Part shown: one piece after another, positions 11,254 through 22,519 of the stretch
How the letters are laid out: every line of letters begins with the position of its first letter
Numbering within the stretch: the stretch's first letter is position 1
Assembly (NCBI GenBank): GCA_030068075.1
Contig: CM057841.1
Coordinates: forward strand, 7,511,565 to 7,575,564
Source of the DNA: Paguma larvata
Lineage: Eukaryota > Chordata > Mammalia > Carnivora > Viverridae
Length of the DNA stretch: 64,000 nucleotides
Direction: 5' to 3'
Notes under the pieces: model-generated
What the model saw: the letters and a program-made list of their open reading frames with translations, nothing else
The model's database searches: none
What the model was told of the DNA's origin: nothing
Made by a program: the position numbers and the translations under genes

Positions 11254-13511
11254 GGGATGGTTTTTTAACCCACTGGAAACAACTCGGATTGTAAGATTTG
11301 AGAAAGGACTGATCTTCTGTAACACTGCATGGCCTCAGTAGGATCTAGCAGTTAGATCTCTTCTGTTGGAAACAGGGCAAATGAATGGAGGTACCCTAGA
11401 TCCAGGCCTTCATGGCTCTAAATCAGAACTCAGACCTAAGGCCTCTTATTACCTAAACAGGACTCCTCTGAATAAATCCATGTTGCTAGAGGAAACACAG
11501 GTCATCCCTAATGAAGAGTACACTATCTGTCTCTCACTGTTCTCCTCACAAACAGACGTGGGAGCTTCTCCCTCATTCATTTCCCCGGCTAATAGCTATA
11601 ATTGGAACGTACTGTTTCTGATAAGTCTACCTTGGGATGGGGACTTTAAGTAATATTCCCAAGCAGCTGCTGAAACTCCCTTTGTTTCAGGAAATTCCTT
11701 GTCTTCTCAGGTCCAACATGGACTGCTATATCCACTTTGGTGGATAAAACAAAACAAAACAAAACATGGCATCTGCTTACCTCTCTGGGCTGACAAGGGT
11801 TAGAACCAGGAAGCTTCTTTCTCTGCCTTCGGGGAGCACCTCGCCTCTTCTGCCTCCCCCTCACCTCCTCTTGTTTCTGCACCACTTTGGGTGCAGGCTT
11901 TATAACTGGTTCCTCTATCATTCTTGGTGCCTCTGGCACCATTGGCTCCTCCTCCTCCCCCACTTGCTGTCAGGGCACCCACCTTGGACCGCCCACTTCC
12001 GATTTCCCCACTAGTGTCTCAGGTAAAAATTGACCATGGGGAACAAGTTGATGGTCTTTTAAGTGGACCCAAGTGCAACATGATTTGGTGTTTAAACTAA
12101 TTTGAGTCTATTGTTTTAATTAAGATACACATGCCTTTAGAGTTATCAGCATTAAATATGAAACTTATTCTTCCTAGGTTTACTGAAGGTCACATAAGTT
12201 CATGTCTGTGTTGCAATTTGTCAGCAAAAAGATGACTTAAAATGATAGTTAATTTTCTTTATCTTAAAGTTTTCATGTAGTTGTTAAGATAACTTTCAGC
12301 TTAAGCAAAACTCTGAAGCTTTGCTTGCTCAGTAAATAGGATTGAATTCATTGGACATCTAAGTCTTTTATACAAATAAGATAAAATATTAAAGCATTGA
12401 TTGTTGAATGTAATAAATAAAATACTGAAGCACTGATTATTGAATGTTTGTGCTTTTGACTTATTGGACAGAAACTGAGAATACTTGGTCTGGTGACAAA
12501 CATGTTTTGTGCTTAAATGTATGCATAAATTTGCCATCCAAAGAATTCTGGTGTCACAGCCACAATCGGTTACTGCTTAGTTTTCACCAGAGAGAGTTAA
12601 AATTCTGCTAAATGTAGTTAAGACTGATGGAAATAAGGAAAGCAACTCTGGATAAAAAAGTTCTTGTAAGAGATTTATGAAGGGGAATCTTCGGAAAGGA
12701 ATTTTATGCATGGTCAGGACTAAATTTGAAATGAGTAGATTTTAAAAGTACACTGGTGTAAAATTGAAATTACGCTTTTTTTTCTGTTAGAAAAAATTTT
12801 CTTGGATTGTTGGTCTGCTCTTGATAAGAAAATGTAAACAAAGGTGTTTTTTTGTTTTGTTTTGTTTTTTGTTTTTTCTCTTTTGTCTGCCCAGAAACCA
12901 GTTTTTATGTTTTGTCTATCAGGTCTTTGATGACTTAGTTAAAACTTCTCAATGTTAAAGGAGCTAGGTTTTGCTAACAACCGTATAACCTTACCTATTT
13001 GCCTTTGGAATCTCTGATTGTCACCTTGGTTAAATAAACAATAAGCCTTGGGTTACATTTGGGTAAATGCTATAACTATTCTAGAGATATGCTTGGCATT
13101 TCCTAAAATTTTAACATATTTTGGTATAAGGCCATCGCTTGATATTCGAATTATTGAAGTGTTGTGTGCCACAGAAGTAACTGAATTTCCTTGTCAATTG
13201 CATCATAACGCACTCTCCTCAGATCTCTAACCATGTCCGTTGTTGAGTCTTTTTGTCATTTGTAGTTCTTGTGACTCTTGTTTGAAATATTGCTGGTTCT
13301 CTAATGTTTGCTCTTCCATCTTAAGGAAACTTTCTCTTAAGATATCCGTGACCTTCAGAAATGTGACAAAATATTCATTTGTGAGCAAATCGAAGCATTT
13401 AACTTTTCTCTCTACCTGAACCTTCTGAAATTCAAAAAACTCTCCTTGAGTGTTCTTTCTTTCATGGCAATCATAATTATTCACATAAATTCAGTAAGAA
13501 TATGTTCTTTG

Positions 13512-13690
13512 GGGCACCTGGGTGGTTCAGTCAGTTAAGCATCTCTTGATTTCAGCTCAGGTCATGATCTTACGGTTTGTGGGTTTGAGCCTGCTGTCAG
13601 TGTGGAGCCTGCTTGGGATTCTCTCCCTCACTTGCTCTCTTCCCCTCCCCCACTTCCTCTCTCTCTCTTTCAAAATAAATAAACTTAAAA
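13512..13690 (+). repeat. CAN-SINE, short middle
   Basis: Head GGCACCTGGGTGGTTCAGTC with the GCTGACAGCTC block missing (jumps to GTCAGTGTGGAGCCTGC). Confidence 0.88.
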
Positions 13691-14415
13691 AAAAAGAATC
13701 TGTTCTTCATGTAACAGGACACCATTAGAAACATTGGTTATTTTATGAGGGCTTTGACTGGAATGTCATATTTGAGAGACATGCATAGATTCAGGTATGA
13801 CAGCTTTAAGGAACTAAGGTTGACTTTAGGAAACGTGGAGTCGTAAGCAAATTTGGCCCGATACCTGCTTGCAGAGTTCCCAGCAGCCTCACCAGGTGAG
13901 TAAAGAATGTCACTTCTTGGTGGGCGCAGGAACCTCGGGATATTTGGGGACCTCGAGAAGAGGAATTTGCCCAAATCTACAGGTGTCGCAGGCATGTCTG
14001 ATGGCAAGGGCTTGGCTTGGCTTCTGGCCTAGAGAGGTTACTAAAAGTTCAATCTAGATTCCTCATAAAAAGTTCCAGCAAAGCAGATTTTAAAAGATCT
14101 ATATGGCCAATCATTATTCTTGCTGCGCTTATGTAATTAGGCCAAGGTTGTTAAAACATGACTTGTTCTACGAAACAATTAGTCTTGATTTGGCTATGGC
14201 TCTCCAGACTAAGGTTTTCCTCTCCTCACTGTAGACCTAACAATAGGTAAAGACTATAATACTCTCTTTAATTATTCACTTGAAGCCGGGTTAATTCATA
14301 AATCTCTAAATGAATATGCAAACCACATCCTCCCTAAACCGGATCTGACAGTTACTAGAAACCCATCCCATAAAAATGCAAAAGACTAAGTTTATTTAAA
14401 GAACTGGAAGTCTCA

Positions 14416-14630
14416 GGGCACCTGAGTGGCTCAGTCAGTTAAGCGACCGACTTTGGCTCAGGTCATGATCTCACGGTTTGTGAGTTTGAGCCCCGCTTTG
14501 GGCTCTGTGCTGACAGCTCAGAGCCGGGAGCCTGCCTTAGATTCTGTGTCTCCCTCTCTCTGCCCCTTCCACGCTCATGTTCTGTCTCTCTATCTCTTTC
14601 TCAAAAATAAATAAAAACATTAAAAAACTT
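14416..14630 (+). repeat. CAN-SINE inserted in the ERV relic
   Basis: Flanked by GAACTGGAAGTCT (before) and GAATTGGAAGTCT (after), an imperfect target-site duplication. It splits the ERV integrase-like sequence. Confidence 0.9.
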
Positions 14631-14640
14631 TTTTGGGGAA

Positions 14641-14770
14641 TTGGAAGTCTAATACAACAGGGATTTAACTCCAAAATGGAAGGGCCCCTACCAGGTCATA
14701 TTACGTACTCCCCACTGCAGTAAACTTAGAAGGAGATGCCTCATGGACTCACATATCAGGAATTAAACCT
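14641..14770 (+). pseudogene. ERV integrase C-terminal relic
   Basis: A conceptual frame starts with WKGPYQVILRTP and then continues in another frame toward the SWTHISGIKP region. This resembles the GPY/F domain at the C-terminus of gammaretrovirus-like integrases. The frame is broken by a small indel around 14,714-14,720 and interrupted upstream by a SINE, so it is non-functional. Together with the LTR at 9,729 it points to a class I ERV. Confidence 0.55.
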
Positions 14771-14884
14771 GTACCTTCCTCACAGGAATCTCGTATGCCA
14801 CCTCCTTATTCCTGTGAACCTGTAGAAAACCTCAAATTTCTCTTCAAATGACAATGAAGGACTTGAGGAAAGTTCCTTGCAGTA

Positions 14885-15030
14885 GTGTCCCCATCTTATG
14901 GATGGGCAAACTGTGGCCTCGAGAGGCTAACTGATTTTGGTGAAGTTGAGCAGGTGGTAGGCAAGGTGGTAGGTAGGGAGCTGTCTGGGTTCCAACCAGT
15001 GACTCCATGCCCTCAACTTGCACACTTCAA
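14885..15030 (-). repeat. MIR SINE, antisense
   Basis: CCCCATCTTATGGATGGGC and GGCCTCGAGAGGCTAACTGA follow the complemented MIR core. Confidence 0.65.
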
Positions 15031-15479
15031 GTGCCCAGGTCTCAGGTCAACTCTGCGTCAACACCAGGGCTAGAGTCTGAGGCGGCCTAGGATGAGGACA
15101 GTGGTGAGAAGAGGGACCCATATCCAAGGGGTCAGGAGGCCCCAGGGTCGCTGGTGGCAACCACATCTCTAGTGACTACTGGGAACGAAGTCATGTCTAC
15201 CTGATGCATTTGTACCTGAGAACTTACCTTCCCTGATGCCTTCTCAGCCTCGGAGCCTCTCCTTAGAGCCCCGACATGTGATAATGCATTTGTCTGATCT
15301 CTTCCATCCTTCAGAGGCTCTGAGCCCAGGGAGCTAGCGAGGTGGCGTTCTCTTCTCTTGCCTGTGCAAACATGGTGCCCGAGGAAAGGGCTGCGTCCAG
15401 GGGTCTTATCCACCTAGACAAGCCTCTGTCCATCTCCAGTAACTCTTGGGCTCCACCTACAAAAGACAGGGAGGCAGGA

Positions 15480-15685
15480 GGAGATAATGTCTAAACCCCC
15501 ACTCAACCTCCCTGCCCCCACCATGGCCTGTGCTGCCCGAGTTCCCCTTCCCCTTCCCCTTCCAAGTGACCTCAGCTCTGTCACGGGGTCCAGTTGGGGC
15601 TTCCTTGGCCTCACCCCACATTCGGGGCATTTCCCTCCCTGACAGAAGGACCTGGATCCGAGCTTCTGCCCTGGCCGCTGCAGAC
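15480..15685 (+). promoter_or_regulatory. proximal promoter / 5' UTR of Siglec copy A
   Basis: Sequence from about 15,490 to the ATG is shared with the regions upstream of copies B and C; farther left the similarity fades, so this marks the left edge of the duplicated unit. Copy A differs in having a repeated CCCCTT tract at 15,544-15,562 (GGAA repeats on the other strand). It lacks the ACTTCCTG ETS-like site present upstream of B and C. No TATA box is evident. Confidence 0.5.
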
Positions 15686-18600
15686 ATGGTGTCTCTGTTG
15701 CTGCTGCCCCTGCTGTGGGGGGGTGAGTGGGCTGCGGGAGGAGGGCTGGGCACAGGTGGGAGGGGGCTGGAACCCCGACTGAGCCTCTGTGTCCCCCCAG
15801 GGTCCCTGCAGGAGGATCCAGGGTACCAGCTCCGAGTGCAGGAATCTGTGACCGTGCAGGAGGGTCTGTGTGTCCACGTGCCCTGTTCCTTCTCCTACCC
15901 CTGGAGCTCGTGGTCTTCCCGGAAGATGCTCTATATATACTGGTTCCGGGGTAAGGACAACATAAACAACCGTTATCCCGTGGCTACAAACAACCCACAA
16001 ATAGCAGTGAAGAGAGAGACCCAGGGCCGATTCCACCTCATCGGGGACCCCTGGGCCGACAACTGCTCCCTGAGAATCAGAGACGCCGTGAGGAGCGATG
16101 AGGGAGTCTACTACTTCCGAGTGGAGAGAGGACAAGACGTGAGATATACTTACAGAGATACGACGGTGACACTGCACGTGACAGGTACAGCAGGGGCCCC
16201 GGAAGAAGACTCTGGGATATGGAAACCCCCTCTTAGAGCAGGCACAGGACACTGGAACATTCCCCGCTCCAGGTCTTCAGGTTGGGATGGTCGGAAGAGA
16301 CATGGTGCCTGGGGTCAGCTTGGGCCCTGAGGCCTGGTCCCTCTCAGGTCCCACTATGGGTCCCCACCTCCCTGGGGTGCAGGCACCTCCCTCTCTCCTC
16401 CTCAGCCCTGACACAGGAACCTGACATCCACTTCCCGGAGCCCCTGAAGTCTGGCTGCCCCACACAGCTGACCTGTGGACTGCTGGGGTCCTGCAAAGGG
16501 GGAAGCCCTCTCATATTCTCCTGGGCGGGGGCTGCTCTGGACTCGCTGGACCCAAAGCCCCTGCACTCCTCGGTGCTGTCCTTCACCCCGAGGCTGCAGG
16601 ACCATGGCACCAACCTCACCTGTCAGGTGGAAGTGCCAGAAGCTCAGGCCACCGTGGAAAGAACCATCTGGCTCAATGTCTCCTGTGAGTGCTAGTGGGG
16701 GGCTGGGTCCCTCAGGGCAGTGGGGTTGAGCAGGTGTGGGGGTGGGGGGGAGGGCAAGGACGGCCATCCCCACCTTCCCAGGGCTCCCCTTCCCTCCGTG
16801 GGCGCCGGGTCAGCTTCCCTCCCGATCTTCTCCTCTGAAGCAGGACCGTGTCTTTCTATCCCAGATGCTCCCCACGACCTCACCGTCAGCACCTTCCTCG
16901 GCAATGTCACAGGTGGGAAAGCACCTGCCTTCTTGGGGGCTGGGGCCTGGCCTGGGGTGGGGTGGGAGGTTGGCTCCCAGCAAGGGACAGTCTGCCTCAA
17001 TGTCTCCCATGAGTGCTGGAGGGAGGGCTGGGTCCCAGAGAGCAGTGGGGGAAAGAGGGATCCAGTCCTTTTCCTGGAGGAGAGTGGGGGAATCCACGAG
17101 CCCCGTCCAAGGTTTTCATTGTAGGGCTTCTGGAACAAAGGGCAAAAGCCCACCCCTCTCAGACGCCCCTCAGCTGATGACCGCCCACATTTCACAGGGA
17201 CACAACACAAGTCAGAAAGATTCTCTCTTCCCTGGGGATGTGATAGGACAGGGTCTCTGGCTGCTGAGGACTCAGGGCTTGGGGATGAGACCCTCCCCCA
17301 CTCCTCAGCCCCCTGGGTCTGGGTCGGCCCACCACCCACCTCACAGGCATCTCCCATCGTGGATCCTGGATTGCTTTTGGTTGCTGCCTCTTCTTTTCTC
17401 TGGTTTGTCTGTATTATTTACGTTTTGTTTTGACTGGGGTCCAATCAACACATAACCTTGACTTCATTTTCAGCTGTTCCACATAAGATTTGGTGTTTGT
17501 GTTTATTGCAAAATGACCACCACAGCAAGTCCAGTTAACATCCCTCATCACACATAATTACGATTTCTTTTTCTTGTGGGGAGAACATCTAAGATCTACT
17601 CTCTTAGCGACTTTCAAGTCTACGGTACAGCGTACGGCGTTATTAATTATAGTCTCCGTGCCTGCACGTTACATCTCGTGACTTACTTGTTCTGTAACGG
17701 GAAGTTGGTCCCTTTTGACCTTCTCCATTTTTCATTAGTTTTAAAGTCTATGGTTTTAAAAAATATTTTAAATTTTATTTTGGAGAGAGAGAGGGAGGAA
17801 GGGGCAGAGGAGGAAAGAGAGAATGTCAAGCAGGCTCCATGCTCAGCGCAGAGCCCAATGCAGGACTCCATCCCACAGCCCTGGGATCAAGATCTGAGCC
17901 GAAATCAAGAGTCAGACGCTCAGCCTCCTGAGCCACCCAGGCGCCCCAAAGGCTATGTTTACTTGTAGAGAACAGACACAAGGTAACTTACCATCTTCAT
18001 CACGCTTAAGGGTAGAGCTCAGCAGTGTCCCGTCCATTCGTGGTGTTGTGCAGCCCCCGCCCCATGCAGTCCCCACTTGGCTGCAGCAGGATCTGTCCAG
18101 ACCCAGTGCTGATTCTGCCTTTCCCCTGCTCACAGCCCCTACTGCTTCCCAGTAACCTCGGGGCAAAGCTCAATGCGCTTAGTCTGGCACTCAAGGCTCC
18201 AAAATTTCTCACCCTACTTTCTCTCCCACGGTGATCCTGCCTCTCCTGGTTCTCCCTCCCCAGTTGCAGGTGCAGGTATGCCTCTCCCCACCTGCCTGGC
18301 TGCCAAGTCCTGTTACATCTCCACCGGGAGCTGCCCGCCCACTTATCGCCCTCCCCACCTCAGCACAGCTCCCTTCTTTCTGGTGGCCTGACTTGATGAC
18401 CAGGGTCGTTAATCAGCCATGAGTAGCCTCTCCATCAGCCCTTGTCACATGGCCCTATCTTTCCACTTCTGGCTCTGTGGAAACAATAAGAAAGAGACTC
18501 ATGTCACACCTCCACCCACCTTGTGGTGAATCTCTCCCCCAGTCCCAAAGATGCTGTGGAACGGTACGTCGCTGCTCGTCCCGGAGGGCCAATTCCTGCG

Positions 18601-19200
18601 ACTGGTCTGCGTGGCTGACAGCAACCCCCCTGCCATGCTGAGCTGGTCCCGAGAGGGGAAAACCCTGAGCCCCACCCAGCCCTCAGCACCCGGAGTCCTG
18701 GAGCTGCCCCGTGTAGGGCCTGGAGATGAAGGGGAATTCACCTGCCTGGCTCAGCACCCCCTGGGCTCCCAACACATTTCCTTCAGCCTCTCTGTGCACA
18801 GTGAGTTGCAACACAGATTCTGGGGGTGGACAGCCTGGCCAGGTGTTTGGGATGTGGATAGGCCTGGAGCCTGGGGGCAGAACTTTATCCTCTGTCTTCC
18901 CTTCCTCAGGAAGCCTCTCTTCCTGCAACTGTGTGACTGAGGAGCAAGAGGGCTCCTGGCCCCTGGTCCTCACCCTGCTCAGAGGGGCGCTTATGGGGGC
19001 TGGCTTCCTCCTCACCTATGGCCTCACCTGGATCTACTACACCAGGTGAGTGGGCCTGTCCCTGCCCAGTGAAGTCTCCAGGAAGTCCCTGAGCTCCAGG
19101 TAGGACTCATCCTGCCTGTTCCATCCTGCCTGGAGTTATAATTAAAGGGATGACTCTGGTCTGACACCCATGTTGTCCCTGCAGGTGTGGAAGCCCCTAG
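15686..19200 (+). CDS. SIGLEC14: Siglec copy A: SIGLEC14-like activating receptor, 7 exons, 385 aa
   Basis: Exons 15686-15722, 15801-16184, 16406-16684, 16865-16912, 18543-18800, 18910-19045 and 19185-19200 join in phase across GT-AG introns to 386 codons. Order: signal peptide ([13 protein letters not shown]), V-set domain (about 20-140), C2-set (about 145-233), 16-residue linker, second C2-set (250-335), membrane segment (about 353-377). Arg119 in YYFRVERG is the conserved sialic-acid-binding arginine of the family. Arg360 within [10 protein letters not shown] sits in the membrane segment, as in human Siglec-14, where it pairs with DAP12. There is no ITIM. Cys341 and Cys343 lie just outside the membrane. 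The start codon was chosen for its signal peptide and Kozak context (cagacATGG); an in-frame upstream ATG exists. The tail ends early (RCGSP-stop) compared with copy B. Naming rests on remembered human Siglec-14/5 sequences. Confidence 0.88.
16988..17056 (+). repeat. relic of exon 3 end and splice donor inside intron 4 (copy A)
   Basis: TGCCTCAATGTCTCCCATGA followed by GTGCTGGAGGGAGGGCTGGG repeats the end of exon 3 and the start of intron 3 (16,668-16,730). The donor GT is mutated to AT. It looks like the remnant of an intragenic duplication or lost Ig-domain exon. Confidence 0.6.
17410..17755 (-). mobile_element. old L1 fragment, antisense, in intron 4 of copy A
   Basis: Phrases such as TTTATTGCAAAATGACCACC and ATCTAAGATCTACTCTCTTA are typical of an old mammalian L1 3' region on the minus strand. 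Shared with copy B (31,075-31,395), so it predates the A/B duplication. Confidence 0.6.
17755..17948 (-). repeat. CAN-SINE in intron 4 of copy A
   Basis: Shared at the orthologous place in copy B (31,395-31,588), so it inserted before the duplication. Confidence 0.88.
18060..18400 (-). repeat. LINE-2-like fragment in intron 4 of copy A
   Basis: The pattern CTCACAGCCCCTACTGCTTC, then GGCACTCAAGGCTCC, resembles antisense L2 3' ends. Highly diverged; present also in copy B. Confidence 0.4.
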
Positions 19201-19818
19201 GGAGCAGGGCTGAGAGTCCAGACTGAGCCTCCCTCCTTCTGGAGATGGGACTCAGGTGTGGTCTTGGAGCCCCGAGGGACAGATATGGGGCTGTCATGAT
19301 CAGCCTCTTCCTACAAGCTCTCAATGCAAAGCTTCCCAGTTGTACCCTGAGGAGTTTATTTGGGGACATTACCGGGTGACAATGTGGGGAGGCCCCACCA
19401 TGAGAGAAGGGACTACTTATGTTTCCAGAGGGGATGTGGCCCGCCACGCCATTCAGGGCCACAGGGGCAGAAGCAGGTGCAGAGAAGCCTCACCAGAGCC
19501 CACAGAGACAAAGGCCGGGCCGGGAAAGCTGTTCGGGATCAGCTAGTTTGAATCATTGTGGGCGGCCTTGGCCTAGAGGGGTGGCTCTTCGTGTCTGGTA
19601 CCTGTCCTGGGTGGTTTAGGGCGGGGGAAATGGTGGCCTGGATGGGAGTGGGGGAAAGGAATTTTGGGGGGACATGACCTTGGGATTGATTGGTTTGCTC
19701 TGAAGGGAGTGCTCCTGGAAGAGCCCTCTGCCTCCCTGAAGACCTGGCCAGGCCTGGGGGGGGCAGTCTCCCCCTGGATGGCAAGTTTTTAAGATGTCAG
19801 ACATCACAAGATACAGGA

Positions 19819-19824
19819 AATAAA
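19819..19824 (+). terminator. candidate poly-A signal of copy A
   Basis: AATAAA about 620 bp past the stop codon, in a context (GATACAGG before, CAACCT after) conserved at copy B. Confidence 0.5.
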
Positions 19825-20139
19825 CAACCTAATACACACCCCACAGGCGGCCTCTCTGTTTGTGCCTGTGCGTGTCTCCCTCTGTTCAACCTGAGCCCCC
19901 TTGCTGGTGTCACCCCTCCCACCCTCCTCCTCTCCATCCCCTGCCCTGCCCCTGCAAAAGGATTGAACTTCATTCGTGGTGACTTCCCATGACCCAGAAG
20001 TTACCTGCTTAGCCCCTGACTCTCTGGTCTCCCAGATTTCCTGCTCAGTGTAGACGTCAAGACACAGTGGAGTCAGAAACACGTCTTTCCCAGTGGAAAG
20101 ACACCTACCCTATAATAATTGCAAGAGAACATCACAGTT

Positions 20140-20337
20140 TTTATTTTAAATATATTTATTTATTTGGAGAGAGAGAGAGAGGGAAGGAAAGAGAGAGAGG
20201 GAGAAAGAGAATCCTAAGCAGGCTCTACACTGGCAGTGCAGAGCCCGATGTAGGGCTTGAATTCAGGAACTTGAGATCATGACCTGAGCCTAAATCAAGA
20301 GTTGGACGTTTAACCAACTGAGCCACCCAGCGCCCCC
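20140..20337 (-). repeat. CAN-SINE, spacer 1
   Basis: Has a counterpart at 33,800-34,003 in spacer 2. Confidence 0.88.
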
Positions 20338-20369
20338 AGAACAATATGCGTAATTATGAATACAAGTTA

Positions 20370-20590
20370 GGGGCACCTGGTGGCCCAGTCCATTGGGCAC
20401 CCAACTTGGCTCAGGTCATGATCTCATGGTTTGTGGGTTTGAGTCCCGAGTCAGGCTCTGTGCTGACAGCTCGGAGCCTGGAGAGTGTTTCGGATTCTGT
20501 GTCTCCTCTCCCTCTGCCCTCCCCACCCCCACCCCCCACCCCCTCCCCCGCTCACACTCTCCCTCTCTTTCTCCTTCTCAAAAATAAATT
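20370..20590 (+). repeat. CAN-SINE, spacer 1
   Basis: C-rich middle (CCCCACCCCCACC near 20,521). Counterpart at 34,035-34,235. Confidence 0.88.
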
Positions 20591-20599
20591 TTAAAAAAT

Positions 20600-21325
20600 T
20601 AAAAATGATTAATATAAGTTTGATTAAAAGTTCAGCATAAAAATTGATAATACTGCTCAATGTCTGTAGAAGTTTCTAGAGCAGAATTGTCTTAATCTTC
20701 TATTCTTTTTTGCTGAACAATTTTCAACCAAGACCTTTCATTTAATCATGGTGTTTTGGGGCCAACTTAGAGTAAAATACGGAAATCTAAAGAGCAGAAT
20801 TTGATGAGTGCTTACCTATGTGAATACCCTTGTTTCCACCCCCAAGTTCAAGTTCAACCTATAGGTTCTTTCTACTTACTCCTGGACGTCCGGTTCCACC
20901 ACTGAGGTGGGTATGGGGAGCGGTGGGTGGGCATCTCTGGGGAAGATGTGCCAAGACCTGAGAACAGCCCTGCAGATGAAGGGAAGCGCACCTGTGCCTG
21001 CGGCTTCGAGGGAGTTCTGGAAGCACCAGAGACAGGATCATGGAGGGAGAGAAGGCAGGGTTAGACATTTTGGAGCCTTGAGTGCCAAGCTGAAGGCATT
21101 GGGCTTTGTGTTAGGCGCCTTCAAGTCACGCAGTTACAAGTGTACCACCTCCCTGTCTTCTGTCACTGCCGATCCCTACTACCGGGTTTTGTGTGCTACG
21201 AAAGTGGGCTCAGATATTAAATATGCTTTAGGGTCTCACTTCTTTTTCTCAGTTTTAAGTGTTTTGGATGTATCCATGTTTTTCCAAGTATCAATAATTC
21301 ATTTTTTGTTTTGGTATTGTTTTTG
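20600..21325. other. unassigned duplicated stretch, spacer 1
   Basis: Matches 34,470-35,090 in spacer 2 closely. No gene, domain or repeat family recognised; a frame at 20,907-21,359 runs into a SINE and has no recognisable features. Confidence 0.45.
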
Positions 21326-21329
21326 CTTG

Positions 21330-21541
21330 TTTTTTTTAATGTTTATTTATCTATTTTGAGAGAGAGAGAGAGAAAGAGGGAGGGAGGGAGGGGCAGAGAG
21401 AGAGGGAGAGTTCGAATCCCAAGAACACTCTGCACTGTCAGCCCAGAGCCCAACGCAGGGCTCAGACTCACAAATTGTGAGATCATGACCTGAGCAAAAA
21501 CCAAGTGTCAGACACTTAACCGACTGAGACACACGTGCCCC
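21330..21541 (-). repeat. CAN-SINE, spacer 1
   Basis: Full-length minus copy at a place where spacer 2 keeps only a head-side SINE fragment (35,085-35,167). Confidence 0.85.
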
Positions 21542-21689
21542 CCTGTTTCTGTTTTTAATTAGTATTCTATTGTATTTAACATGTATTCTATATTCTATTC
21601 TTTTATATGTAATCTATGGCTACCCTGCCAGTTGTTTATTCTAAAATACAATGACTGCATTTGTTCCTGGGGTTTGAATTTTATTTATA

Positions 21690-21810
21690 ATTATTTATTT
21701 ATACGATTTTTTATTTGTTTAAGTAGGCTCCGTGCCCAACATGGGACTTGAACTCATGACCCAAAGATTAAGAGTTGTAGGCTCCACCACTAAGCCAGCC
21801 AGGCACCCCC
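21690..21810 (-). repeat. short tRNA-only SINE, spacer 1
   Basis: Ends CACTAAGCCAGCCAGGCACC. No counterpart seen in spacer 2. Confidence 0.75.
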
Positions 21811-21984
21811 AATATGAAAGTTTCAATAAAAATGAAGGAAGGACTTTGATCATCATGAGGTCGACATGTATTAATCTCTTACAGAGGATAGCATTAATGT
21901 GTTCTCCCGAATATTCAGATGAATAAACATCCCCACCACCATGTTCATGGTTTTTAAAAATATTTTAATTTGTTAAACTTTGTA

Positions 21985-22175
21985 AAGTTTATTTATTTAA
22001 CTTCAGAGAGAGAGAGAGAGAAAGCGCAGGGGGGTATAGGGAGAAAGGGACAGAAGATCCGAAGCGGCGTCTTACTAACATCAGAGAGACCCATGTGGGG
22101 CTCAAACTCAAAAACCGTGAGATCATGACCTGAGCCTAGTCAGACACTTAACTGACCAAGCCACCCAGACGCCCC
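21985..22175 (-). repeat. CAN-SINE, spacer 1
   Basis: Counterpart at 36,575-36,770. Confidence 0.85.
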
Positions 22176-22320
22176 AGAGAGAGAGAGAATCTTAAACAGG
22201 CTCCACACTCAGGGTAAAGTCCAACATAGGGTTCAATCCCAAGACCCTGGGATCGTGAGGTCATGACTTGAGGCGAAATCAAGAGCTGACACTCAACCAA
22301 TCGAGCCGCCCAGGCACCCC
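22176..22320 (-). repeat. CAN-SINE, partial, spacer 1
   Basis: Head side of an older SINE; the 21,985 copy apparently inserted in it. Counterpart at 36,771-36,918. Confidence 0.8.
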
Positions 22321-22519
22321 TCCTCCTTGTCAGATTTAACAGCCTCAGAAGGTGACTGGATATCCCACACTTACTCACTGAGGAGAACCCAAAGCTGCCA
22401 ACCCAACATTATACGAGGGAGAGTTCCTGAGGGTGATGTGTGATTGTCGCAGGGAAGCCGATGTCCTTTCCCTCAGCATGAGAACAAAAGCTTCTGCTCT
22501 GCATCCCCAGCACTAAATC

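Larger units (their letters stand above)
10171..14640. other. probable decayed ERV interior and unassigned sequence
   Basis: Lies between the LTR and the integrase relic, so it is probably what remains of the proviral interior plus later insertions (SINEs at 11,063, 13,512 and 14,416). I recognise no intact gag, protease or reverse transcriptase. The stretch 11,255-13,510 is AT-rich and unassigned. No host gene is supported. Confidence 0.35.

Noticed and set aside
11646..11963. Minus frame rich in Lys, Arg and Glu (QKRRGAPRRQRKKLP)
   Set aside because: Could be the shadow of a proline-rich viral segment inside the decayed ERV; nothing supports a host gene.
20907..21359. 150-codon plus frame in spacer 1
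   Set aside because: Ends inside a SINE, no recognisable domain, and the spacer 2 counterpart differs.
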